64,000 bases of DNA, taken from assembly GCA_030737875.1 (NCBI GenBank), contig CM060912.1:880113199-880177198 (forward strand), read 5' to 3'. The position numbers and the translations under genes were made by a program. Shown piece by piece: positions 12,890 to 23,046 of the stretch. The DNA is from Allium sativum (taxonomy: Eukaryota; Streptophyta; Magnoliopsida; Asparagales; Amaryllidaceae). Under the pieces are notes generated by a model. It was given only the letters and a program-made list of their open reading frames with translations, had not been told where the DNA came from and made no database searches. Position 1 is the stretch's first letter. Each line of letters begins with the position of its first letter.

Positions 12890-13382
12890 GTAAAAATCAC
12901 ATTTTTACTTCGCTATTCAATATATAAAAATCGAATTTTTAGTTCGCTATTCAATATATAAAAATCGAATTTTTAGTTCGCTATTCAATATATAAAAATC
13001 GAATTTTTAGTTCGCTATTCAATATATAAAAATTGAATTTTTAGTTCGCTATTCAATATATAAAAATCGAATTTTTAGTTCGCTATTCAATATATAAAAA
13101 TCGAATTTTTAGTTCGCTATTCAATATATAAAAATCGAATTTTTAGTTCGCTATTCAATATATAAAAATCGAATTTTCAGTTCGAAGTTCTATATATAAA
13201 AATCATATTTTTTATTTCGAAGTTCCATATATAAGAATCATATTTTTACTTCAAAGTTCAATATATAAAAATCGAATTTTTATTTCAAAGTTCAATATAT
13301 AAAAATCGAATTTTTATTTCAAAGTTCAATATATAAAAATCGAATTTTTATTTCAAAGTTCAATATGTAAAAATCGCGCCTT
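12890..13382 (-). repeat. 34-bp minisatellite with two unit types, B 3' LTR
   Basis: About fourteen 34-bp units. Each has 'tatataaaaatcgaattttt' followed by either 'agttcgctattcaa' (first ~8 units) or 'atttcaaagttcaa' (later units). The core AAAAATCGAATTTTT is an interrupted palindrome. A switch of unit type near 13180 shows two rounds of expansion. Confidence 0.93.
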
Positions 13383-13440
13383 TTCCATTTCAATTCCATT
13401 TTTGACTCGAAGTTCAATATATAAAAATCCCATTTTTAAC

Positions 13441-13442
13441 TC

Positions 13443-13482
<40 letters not shown>
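13441..13482. repeat. (TA)n microsatellite, length differs between the B LTRs
   Basis: This (TA)n run is longer here than at the matching place in the other LTR (about 21316-21338). It is one of the few differences between the LTRs and reflects replication slippage after insertion. Confidence 0.9.
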
Positions 13483-13484
<2 letters not shown>

Positions 13485-13952
13485 CAGATTTCTTTTATTT
13501 TTCTAAAATCTATTTTTCTAAGCATCCTACTTTTATTTTTAGAGTCTATTCTATTTTATCTTTCAAAAACAAAGCAAATTTCTTTTCCATAACAAAGCTA
13601 TTTTATTTGTAGACAAAGCGAAATTTTATTTTTAAACACAATGCTTTTTTCTTTATATTTATTTTCTAAACAAAGTATATTTTTCTATTTCAAACCATTT
13701 ACATTTTAAAGTTCAAACCGTTTTCAATTTAAAGTTAAAACCTTTTTCAATTTAAAGTTAAAACCTTTTTCAATTTAAAGTTAAAACCTTTTTGAAATCA
13801 GTTTTAAAAACTTAAATAAAAATCAGTTTTAACTCCTAAAACCAAAATCAGTTTTTTTTTATTTTCTTTTAAACATTTTCTGTTTTAAATTCTGCTTTAT
13901 AAAAATAAAAAAAATAAAAAAAAAAAAAAAAAAATAAATTAAAAGTAACTTA

Positions 13953-14200
13953 CAGGGGGAAACTGCCGTCGGGGTTGGTGAAGGCCAGAGGAGTCGGAGG
14001 CGGGTGGAGGCCGCTGGTGGCCGGCGCTGAGGTCTTGGGCTTCGCGATGTGGGGGTTCGGCGGCTTCATCGAGGGAGGGGGGTTCGGCGGCTTCGTCGAG
14101 GGAGGGGGGGGGGGTCAACGCCAGAGGCGGCGGAAGGCGCAGTCGACGGCAAAGGGGGGCGACAATCCCGATTCGGGTTTTAGGTTTCTTTTTTTTTTTT
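13953..14200 (-). promoter_or_regulatory. GC-rich leader island with 5' splice site, B 3' LTR
   Basis: In otherwise AT-rich LTR DNA this ~250-bp island is strongly GC-rich. On the - strand it reads through proline/alanine-rich codons, including two copies of a 'PPSLDEAAEPP'-type segment, and ends TTTCCCCCT|GTAAGTT, a near-consensus plant 5' splice site whose first intron base is 13953. AT-rich, T-rich sequence follows, as in a plant intron. The matching island of element A ends in the same way. I infer a transcribed leader exon of the LTR; an open frame with a proper ATG is not evident. It is bordered by unstable T and G runs (14187-14206, 14229-14243). Confidence 0.55.
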
Positions 14201-14479
14201 TTTTTTAATTTCTGTAATAGTTTTGAACGGGGGGGGGGGGGGGCCAGAGGGTAATAGGGGGAGAAATTTCTTTTTTTTTTTTAATTATTTTATTTCGCAA
14301 AGAGTTGACTTTTACATACGATCCCTGAACGAGGCCCACCGCCTGTCGTCCATAGCGTATTACCCCCATTCCGAACACAATGGGATATGTATCGTAAGCT
14401 GGTTTGATCGTTTCAATCAGTTTCCTTTTGAATTTACATTTAAATCTCTATATTGAATTTTAAACGTACATTTCAAATT

Positions 14480-14930
14480 ACCGGGGTCACATACTAACTA
14501 GAAAAATTCCAGAAAAATATTTTCTAGCTTCGTATTGACGATACAGTCCTAACAAAACTAGTTTCGTCGAATTCTGAGACCGTTGGAAAAATGGCCAATT
14601 TCCAGTCGATTAAAATCAACTGAAACTGGTCAAACGCGTTTTCTTTTGCCACGCTAACATATTGACTCGAAAAATTATGAAATTTGAAATCTAGCAATAA
14701 CTCGACATCACGGACCCAACAAAAGTGGTTTCGTCGAAATCCGAGGACGTTTGCAAAATTGCTATTTTTAAGGGCCTTATATATATAAATATATATATAA
14801 ATTCCACAGCGACTATTTCTAATTTTCAACTGGACATATCTTATCATTTCTAAAATGAAATTTCAGTTTGTTAACTTCGTTCCAAAGATATAGTTATACA
14901 GATTCAAATATTTCTTGTTTCGTTCAATTC
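14480..14930 (-). repeat. Conserved promoter-side repeat block, B 3' LTR
   Basis: Two clear and one weak copy of a degenerate ~170-bp unit. Each has an 'aaaattatgaaatttgaaat'-like segment, then 'ggacccaacaaaagtggttt'-like sequence and 'cgtcgaattctgag'. The same block with the same order occurs in A (24285-24690; 34245-34650), C (59630-59930) and the scrap at 39346-39640. Its place near the LTR start (U3) suggests an enhancer or structural role, but that is inference. Confidence 0.7.
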
Positions 14931-15189
14931 TGACTTATATTGAATTCTGTATATTCATTTGAAATTAGAAATCGAATTTTCGAACTACCGCGCCATTTTC
15001 AATTCCTTTTATAATTATATATAATTATTTATATTCTAACGACGACGTATATAAATATATACGTCGAATTATATTCAAAATAAATTTCTCGTCGATATTA
15101 TTTAAAATAATTCATTTTAAATAATCAAAACTCGCTATAATTGCCAAAATAAAAATTTTAAACTGGCCCAGATTTTACGGGTTGTTACA

Positions 15190-15200
15190 ATCTCCCCCAC
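15190..15200 (-). other. B polypurine tract
   Basis: On the - strand GTGGGGGAGAT directly precedes the LTR terminus TGTAACAACCC at 15189. It is identical to the tract of element A, including the flanking 'cgaaaagttttaa' sequence. Confidence 0.85.
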
Positions 15201-15860
15201 TTAAAACTTTTCGTCCCCGAAAAGGAACAAAGTCGAAAGTGGTTTGATTATTTAACTCTACGTTCGATCTGGCTTCCATTCTCCAACCTTTAGTTTCTGA
15301 GAATTTTCAAAACTTCAAAAATTTGGCTAACACCCTAAATTTTCGAAAAATTTCGCCATAACCTCCCCTGCACCGGGAGCATCGGGGAATTTCAAATAGC
15401 TTCCCCGGTCCTTCAGATCTCAAAAAGAAAAAGAAAAAGCCAAGCGGCTAGCCAATAGGCTCACAAAATCATCATCACCCAAACAAAACAGGAAATTATG
15501 TAGTAAACATGTACCTATTTGTCGGGCAAACAAATTTTATTCTCTGCTCTAGCCTCCTTGCTATGACCTGTTCAAAGATATATATGTATATGCAAGCAGA
15601 TGCGACCAATTTTCAATACAATTCAATATTTGATTCAAATTAGGCATAATGGCTAAAAATTATCAAACAAATAAACATACAACACAAACATCAATCAATT
15701 AGTGAATTAGAGTTTCAAATTCCTAATTTTGATATATATACTGAAAATCATGTTTTGATGCCAATTCACAACAATGTATTCTAGCTATATATAAGTTTTG
15801 GTTCTCACACCAGTCTAATGGAAATATATAGAAAATCACACCTTCGAGACTCGAATACCA

Positions 15861-15891
15861 ATTCTGATGATGTCTAGACTATCATCAGAAT
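15861..15891 (-). other. Hairpin with palindromic loop in B core
   Basis: Perfect 11-nt arms (attctgatgat / atcatcagaat) enclose a 9-nt loop containing the palindrome GTCTAGAC. It lies about 330 nt downstream of the PBS in sense orientation. This layout resembles the kissing-loop dimerisation signals of retroviral genomic RNAs. No function can be shown from sequence alone. Confidence 0.6.
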
Positions 15892-16215
15892 CGTCTCCGG
15901 GCGACTAGAGTGTGACTCTATAACTATCCAGTATATTAAAACTTCAACTACACGTGGATCAGACGTATACGCAAAGTCTATATATACTGGACTGTCCAAA
16001 TCAATATAAATAAATAATCAACTACGAATAATTGATTTAAATTTTCAAAACAAAAATTTGTTTTCATTTTCAAAAATATACTCTTCACACTCGTTCTAGG
16101 ATACTACTGATCCTATCTCTAACGAGTCATCCCATTGGATATTGCTAATCCAATATCTGATGAATTCTTTCGTATGGTTCTAATGTGCCTTGTTCTCTGA
16201 GCTTTGTAAACCAAA

Positions 16216-16227
16216 GCTCTGATACCA
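16216..16227 (-). other. B primer binding site (tRNA-iMet type)
   Basis: On the - strand TGGTATCAGAGC begins 2 nt after the LTR end at 16230. It is an exact match to the usual initiator tRNA-Met site. Confidence 0.9.
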
Positions 16228-18173
16228 ACTGTGACGGCAAGGAATTTCGCTCGGTCCGAACCAGTCGCTAAACCGATCCAGGCCGTTCGAAACGCCCTAT
16301 CGTTTGAGAACAGGACAAAACAGAACGCATACAGAAGAACATTTCATTGCTTATTACAACAATGCATCAGATTACAAGAATATACAGAGTATAAATGAAT
16401 ATTACACAGAAATATCAGAGATTTAAATTACATTTAAATACATAGCAGCGGAAAATAATACAATACACAACTAGAAGAGATATACGGATACAAAGCTTTC
16501 CGGATATCGTTCCAGCTGTAAATCAGGATCCTGTGAATATAAATCTGCAAAACCAAAACTACTAGCTGCCCGTGTCGAAAATAAGGGCACCCAGAGTTTA
16601 GGTTAAAACAATAAACTCCAGGTCAGTCATGTGACTGGTGTGAGAACTAAAACAGTTATTAATCTTTATTTTAAATCATTAGGTAAATCAAGGGACCACG
16701 CCGTATAACACGGAACGGGTTTCCTCCCAAGAATACCAGTGCATAAAAACAAACAGCGCAATGCTAAATAAAGAAAAATGAAGCTGTTATAAGACCCAGG
16801 TCCTATCACACAATGCAACGCAAGCCGGGGGATAGGGTTTTCCCTTATAACAGCCAAAGCATGTTTGATACGTCTAAAACAAATCATTTGATACTATTAT
16901 AACTGCATAGTGTATAAAACAACTTCAAATCATAAGTATCAATCATAGGCGGCATGGGTACCATATATCATGTCGCCATATATAGGTTTACAAATAAAAC
17001 CGCAAAGTCACGTATTTGGAAATTGGATTTCCTTCTATGAACCGAGGCAAAAGATAGTCCTCAACCGATTCGAGACGCTCTAGCCCGTGTCTCAGGATCA
17101 GAGCTCGAGTGACCCTTGGATCGTCAGGGCCGGTCCACCGATGTGGATTAAAATGCCTGAACACTGCGTTTCCCCACCCTTTGGGGTGTCAATGAGCCAA
17201 CGAATGACTCCATCGGTTCGAGAACGACCGATCAATCCGAGGCGCCTCGCAACAGCAACAACCACATAAGTCAAACTCGTCAGGGCGTGTAAAACCACTG
17301 ACGCCACTTCTAACTAGAAAGAAACGCATGCCCTCCCTGAGGTCCGTCTCCCGTTTTTGATTCATACCGGGTGTGAAACTCGCGAATCAAACGTTACACA
17401 AAGCTACGCCACAAAGGCCGTGCTTTGATCATCAACCACAAGACTTTGCTTTTCAACAGAAGCCTTGATCATTTGCATCTTAGCATGCCACACAGGCAAG
17501 CCATCCAATGCAACCGATATCAGTCACACAGAATGAAATCCGATGTCAGACACACAGTCCATTTACAAGTCCGTTCTGGGTCTGAACGAAACCGGAGGCA
17601 CCTAGTACCCCGCATATCCATCGATCTCCAAGTACGTCTGGACGATCACTAACTGTTTCCATCTTCTTGGGTGTACAGCCCAATCAAGATCATCAGTTAT
17701 CACCCAAACGACGTGAAGACTTCCGGTCTTCGACCATCGTCTTCATCTTCGACTTATCGTCGTATCAGTTATTCAGAATGGGATAAACCCGGACTTTCCG
17801 AATAACTCGCGTATATATTATAAAAGTGTTACACAAACACAACATACGCCTCATTCCAATTCATTAGTCACTAACCGTAAATTAATCAAGAGAATAATTC
17901 CCCAAATATTAACCCCGAAGGCCGAAACCGACATCAGATCAATATCCAGAAAACCATTCTGCTTGGCTAACCGACAGTTAGTTTCTAAATTTCACATTCA
18001 AATCTAATTAAAGATTTAACTATCGCCTGGAGCAAAACTGGTGATACTCCATTCTCGATCTTTTCAATCTAATTAAAGATTCATTAAAACTCCACTTAGT
18101 TTTAATCTGTGACTGGGTTAAAGAATCAGTGTCATTTAAAACACGGTTCACGATAAACCCAAAGTCACATCCC

Positions 18174-18578
18174 ATTAATTATCGGGTTAAAGAACAAGTG
18201 TTATTTAAAACACTGTTCACGATAAACCCAAAAATCAATATCCATTCAATTCCAATTAAATATTATTTAATTGGTACACTTCATTAAATCTAAATCAAAA
18301 GATTTAATCTTTTCTCAGCTGGGTTCAAGAACAGTGTTAGTGAAGACACCATTCACGACAAACCCAAATCACATTCATTAATTATCGGGTTAAAGAACAA
18401 ATGTTATTTAAAACACTGTTCACGATAAACCCAAAAATCAATACCAATTCAATTCCAATTAAATATCATTTAATTGGTACACTTCATTAAATCTAAATAA
18501 AAAGATTTAATCTTTTCTCAACTGGGTTCAAGAACAGTGTTAGTGAAGACACCATTCACGACAAACCCAAATCCCATT
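18174..18578 (-). repeat. 203-bp tandem duplication in B 5' LTR
   Basis: Counterpart of the duplication at 10305-10709, with the same two units and the same GGGTT/AACCC inverted motifs. Confidence 0.85.
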
Positions 18579-19468
18579 TGATATTCAATATAAGGCTCTG
18601 AATAGAAAATATATCGGCTTATATTCAATATCAAATTCTACGATTAACAAATGTCGTATTGGAAATAACGATATAAATATATATCTTTCAAATTTCCATA
18701 ACAACACCTGTAATATCACGAATTCCAACATCGAAATATTCCGAAGACAATTTCGATTCAAATCCACTCCAATGCAATCATTGGAAATTTTGGTTATTTT
18801 CAAAACCATTTCAAATTCAATTTATTTATTTAAAAATAAATAGAATTATAATTCTAGTTCAAAACTAGTTCATTTCGATAAAAATCTATTTTTATCTTTT
18901 CAAATATGGAGTTTTTCATCCCAAACTTTCACAAATCATTTCTTATGATTTTACACAAATTATTACTATTTTTAATAATTTTATCAAGGCCCGTACAGTC
19001 GATTTCCATCAATGGCCATCGAACTGCACTTACAGCGACCTTTTTCGAATTTGATTTGGACGTGTCTCCAAATCCAACCGTTAGATTTCAAATTTCTCAC
19101 ATTCGTTAGAAAGCTCTTTTCGATACGAACCCAACGGTTCCGGTTTTAGGAGAATCCGACGGTCGGATCTCCCGTAATGCCCGTTTGAAATAAATGGTCG
19201 AAATTCGCGAACTGCCGCGGCGCGGCGCGTTCTATTCAGGCCATTATATTATATATAATATATATATAATATATATATCGTCGATTTCTATTTAAAACGA
19301 ATTATATAAATAGTTTTGAATTCGTTTCAAAAACATTTTCAACTTCCATTTCAATTCAAATCAAAATTGAATTCTTCTTTATAAATTCGTTTTAAAATCC
19401 ATTTCTATTCAATTCAAATTTCAATTCAATTTGAATTTATTTCACTTCGCTTTCAATTCAATTCGAAT

Positions 19469-19695
19469 TCGTTTTCAATTCAATTCATTTCGAAATCGTT
19501 TTCAATTCAATTCATTTTGAAATCGTTTTCAATTCAATTCATTTCGAAATCGTTTTCAATTCAATTCATTTCGAAATCGTTTTCAATTCAATTCATTTCG
19601 AAATCGTTTTCAATTCAATTCATTTCGAAATCGTTTTCAATTCAATTCATTTCGAAATCGTTTTCAATTCAATTCATTTCGAAATCGTTTTCAAA
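19469..19695 (-). repeat. 27-bp minisatellite, B 5' LTR
   Basis: Counterpart of 11600-11826 with the same number of units, so no copy-number change has occurred since insertion. Confidence 0.95.
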
Positions 19696-20758
19696 ATCGA
19701 TATAAATATCGATCACGTCAAAATGGCGTCAATCTAATCAACACGGCTTCATAAAGTTCTATTTTCAAATATTCTATTTCAAATATTTCTTTTTCAAATA
19801 TTTCTATTTTAAAACTGGAATGAGGCCCAATCCATTACCATATAAAGTTAATTATATGGATTTTCATACAACACATGTATATAATAGCATGGAAAAATAA
19901 TCAACCATCAACCAAAGTGCACTACACTGTATAAGCATCAAATATAGATATCCAACGCTTAAAACAGCCTGTCAATCAACCGATCGACATGTTCAATCAA
20001 TCGGGATGAGTGAACTTCAAATTTCATCCCAACACCCGTGTGGGGTTTCAAACAATCAAACACATATTTTATTTGTGCTGTTGGGCGATGTGTAAAATTT
20101 ATCGACCCAATTAACGTCATTCAAATAGGTGTACATAAGCAAACCGTCTGGTTTGTAAATGAATATTTATTTATTCACATTCACGTTAAAAATTATATTT
20201 TTAACGATAACACATTTTATTTTAACATATGAATTTCTATTCAGTTCATTCTTTAAATAAAATGCTATTTTTATTTTTCTAACTAATTTTAGAAAATTTC
20301 GGCGGCATAACGGCACGATACTAGAAACGGGACAAGGCCTAGCCTTATCCCCGGTCTAGTGAAGGCCCACGCCATTCACTCATCAATCAAATCAATTTCA
20401 TTATGCAAACCACAAAATTTGGAGTAAGGGTCTAACCTAGCCTTACTCCTTCGCCTTATAACGGCGCACGTCTAATCCTAACCAATTTATCGATTCGATT
20501 TTTCACACCACAAACCACATTCAAACCAATATCGCAATCAATCACCAAACAGTCAAACAAACAAGTCCATGGTCTGTGGACGATTGTGTCGGGTGCTACT
20601 AAACACCGTCTGCATCCTAGTATATATATATAACTAGAAAAGTAAATTGAAAGGTGAGAAATTCTCACATATAGCTATCCTAGCTCCACGGCACTCCTTT
20701 GCAGAAGTCTTCGTCGTTTCGCCTTTTTGTCACCTTCGTTGCTGCTTTCACTACATAC

Positions 20759-21251
20759 GTAAAAATCACATTTTTACTTCGCTATTCAATATATAAAAAT
20801 CGAATTTTTAGTTCGCTATTCAATATATAAAAATCGAATTTTTAGTTCGCTATTCAATATATAAAAATCGAATTTTTAGTTCGCTATTCAATATATAAAA
20901 ATCGAATTTTTAGTTCGCTATTCAATATATAAAAATCGAATTTTTAGTTCGCTATTCAATATATAAAAATCGAATTTTTAGTTCGCTATTCAATATATAA
21001 AAATCGAATTTTTAGTTCGCTATTCAATATATAAAAATCGAATTTTCAGTTCGAAGTTCTATATATAAAAATCATATTTTTTATTTCGAAGTTCCATATA
21101 TAAGAATCATATTTTTACTTCAAAGTTCAATATATAAAAATCGAATTTTTATTTCAAAGTTCAATATATAAAAATCGAATTTTTATTTCAAAGTTCAATA
21201 TATAAAAATCGAATTTTTATTTCAAAGTTCAATATGTAAAAATCGCGCCTT
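20759..21251 (-). repeat. 34-bp minisatellite, B 5' LTR
   Basis: Counterpart of 12890-13382, same unit count and same switch of unit type. One unit differs by a single base (cga here, tga near 13033). Confidence 0.93.
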
Positions 21252-21753
21252 TTCCATTTCAATTCCATTTTTGACTCGAAGTTCAATATATAAAAATCCC
21301 ATTTTTAACTCGCTTTATATATATATATATATATATAAAATCAGATTTCTTTTATTTTTCTAAAATCTATTTTTCTAAGCATCCTACTTTTATTTTTAGA
21401 GTCTATTCTATTTTATCTTTCAAAAACAAAGCAAATTTCTTTTCCATAACAAAGCTATTTTATTTGTAGACAAAGCGAAATTTTATTTTTAAACACAATG
21501 CTTTTTTCTTTATATTTATTTTCTAAACAAAGTATATTTTTCTATTTCAAACCATTTACATTTTAAAGTTCAAACCGTTTTCAATTTAAAGTTAAAACCT
21601 TTTTCAATTTAAAGTTAAAACCTTTTTCAATTTAAAGTTAAAACCTTTTTGAAATCAGTTTTAAAAACTTAAATAAAAATCAGTTTTAACTCCTAAAACC
21701 AAAATCAGTTTTTTTTTATTTTCTTTTAAACATTTTCTGTTTTAAATTCTGCT

Positions 21754-21795
<42 letters not shown>

Positions 21796-21811
21796 AATTA
21801 AAAGTAACTTA

Positions 21812-22065
21812 CAGGGGGAAACTGCCGTCGGGGTTGGTGAAGGCCAGAGGAGTCGGAGGCGGGTGGAGGCCGCTGGTGGCCGGCGCTGAGGTCTTGGGCT
21901 TCGCGATGTGGGGGTTCGGCGGCTTCATCGAGGGAGGGGGGTTCGGCGGCTTCGTCGAGGGAGGGGGGGGGGGGGGAGGTCAACGCCAGAGGCGGCGGAA
22001 GGCGCAGTCGACGGCAAAGGGGGGCGACAATCCCGATTCGGGTTTTAGGTTTCTTTTTTTTTTTT
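21812..22065 (-). promoter_or_regulatory. GC-rich leader island with 5' splice site, B 5' LTR
   Basis: Counterpart of 13953-14200 in the LTR that would drive transcription. The island ends CCCCCT|GTAAGTT, with first intron base 21812. The G and T runs at its edges differ in length from the other copy. A - strand frame of 145 codons crosses it, but its upstream part is translated poly-A/T and its downstream end passes the splice site, so I do not call it a protein gene. Confidence 0.55.
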
Positions 22066-23046
22066 TTTTTTTCTGTAATAGTTTTGAACGGGGGGGGGCC
22101 AGAGGGTAATAGGGGGAGAAATTTTTTTTTTTTTTTTTTAATTATTTTATTTCGCAAAGAGTTGACTTTTACATACGATCCCTGAACGAGGCCCACCGCC
22201 TGTCGTCCATAGCGTATTACCCCCATTCCGAACACAATGGGATATGTATCGTAAGCTGGTTTGATCGTTTCAATCAGTTTCCTTTTGAATTTACATTTAA
22301 ATCTCTATATTGAATTTTAAACGTACATTTCAAATTACCGGGGTCACATACTAACTAGAAAAATTCCAGAAAAATATTTTCTAGCTTCGTATTGACGATA
22401 CGGTCCTAACAAAACTAGTTTCGTCGAATTCTGAGACCGTTGGAAAAATGGCCAATTTCCAGTCGATTAAAATCAACTGAAACTGGTCAAACGCGTTTTC
22501 TTTTGCCACGCTAACATATTGACTCGAAAAATTATGAAATTTGAAATCTAGCAATAACTCGACATCACGGACCCAACAAAAGTGGTTTCGTCGAAATCCG
22601 AGGACGTTTGCAAAATTGCTATTTTTAAGGGCCTTATATATTTAAAAATATATATAAATTCCACAGCGACTATTTCTAATTTTCAACTGGACATATCTTA
22701 TCATTTCTAAAATGAAATTTCAGTTTGTTAACTTCGTTCCAAAGATATAGTTATACAGATTCAAATATTTCTTGTTTCGTTCAATTCTGACTTATATTGA
22801 ATTCTGTATATTCATTTGAAATTAGAAATCGAATTTTCGAACTACCGCGCCATTTTCAATTCCTTTTATAATTATATATAATTATTTATATTCTAACGAC
22901 GACGTATATAAATATATACGTCGAATTATATTCAAAATAAATTTCTCGTCGATATTATTTAAAATAATTCATTTTAAATAATCAAAACTCGCTATAATTG
23001 CCAAAATAAAAATTTTAAACTGGCCCAGATTTTACGGGTTGTTACA

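Larger units (their letters stand above)
8361..15189 (-). repeat. B 3' LTR
   Basis: This LTR is nearly identical to 16230-23046. In sense (- strand) order from 15189 downwards it holds a promoter-side region with degenerate copies of a conserved block (14480-14930), a GC-rich leader island ending in a strong 5' splice site (13953), long AT-rich DNA with a 34-bp minisatellite (12890-13382), a 27-bp minisatellite (11600-11826), a 203-bp tandem duplication (10305-10709), and a terminal part conserved with A and C (8361-9900). Short reading frames occur at identical places in both copies simply because the copies are identical; none has protein-like features. Confidence 0.93.
15190..16229 (-). 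other. B internal region, non-coding
   Basis: The whole 1040-bp core between the LTRs has stops in all frames and no gag-pol similarity. From the PPT side it contains a stretch shared with A up to about 15240, a ~220-bp block (15335-15575) homologous to the inside of A's LTR (7275-7500), AT-rich DNA, a perfect inverted repeat with a palindromic loop (15861-15891), and a primer-proximal ~130 bp related to the corresponding part of A (compare 16085-16229 with 29320-29460). Only replication signals are therefore present in cis. Confidence 0.85.
8361..23046 (-). mobile_element. Element B: non-autonomous giant-LTR retrotransposon (6.8-kb LTRs, 1.04-kb non-coding core)
   Basis: The 14,686-bp element consists of two near-identical direct repeats, 8361-15189 (6829 bp) and 16230-23046 (6817 bp), around 1040 bp of internal sequence. 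A tRNA-iMet-type PBS (16216-16227) and a PPT (15190-15200) lie at the proper ends for - strand orientation. There is no gag, pol or env. I see about ten substitutions between the LTRs plus length changes in TA, poly-A/T and poly-G runs, so insertion is recent. Termini (TGTAACAACCCG...CGTCACA), the PPT with its 'gaaaagttttaagtggggga' context and the PBS flank match element A, so an A-like autonomous chromovirus probably supplied the proteins. It resembles the LARD class, but with an extreme LTR-to-core ratio. Confidence 0.93.
16230..23046 (-). repeat. B 5' LTR
   Basis: The first LTR in sense orientation, nearly identical to 8361-15189. Substitutions seen by eye include those at about 16387, 16904, 17506, 18029, 18291, 18317, 20899 and 22401, plus two near 22642. 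It would supply the promoter of the element. Its terminal 5 bp junction (TTACA|TAAAA) at 23046/23047 is clean. Confidence 0.93.

Noticed and set aside
12890..13382. Regularly spaced repeats that might suggest a CRISPR array
   Set aside because: Units are contiguous and nearly identical, without unique spacers, and the context is a plant LTR.
21798..22235. 145-codon proline-rich - strand frame as a protein gene
   Set aside because: Part of it is translated poly-A/T tract, it crosses a strong splice donor, and length changes in G and T runs break the frame in the other LTR copy.
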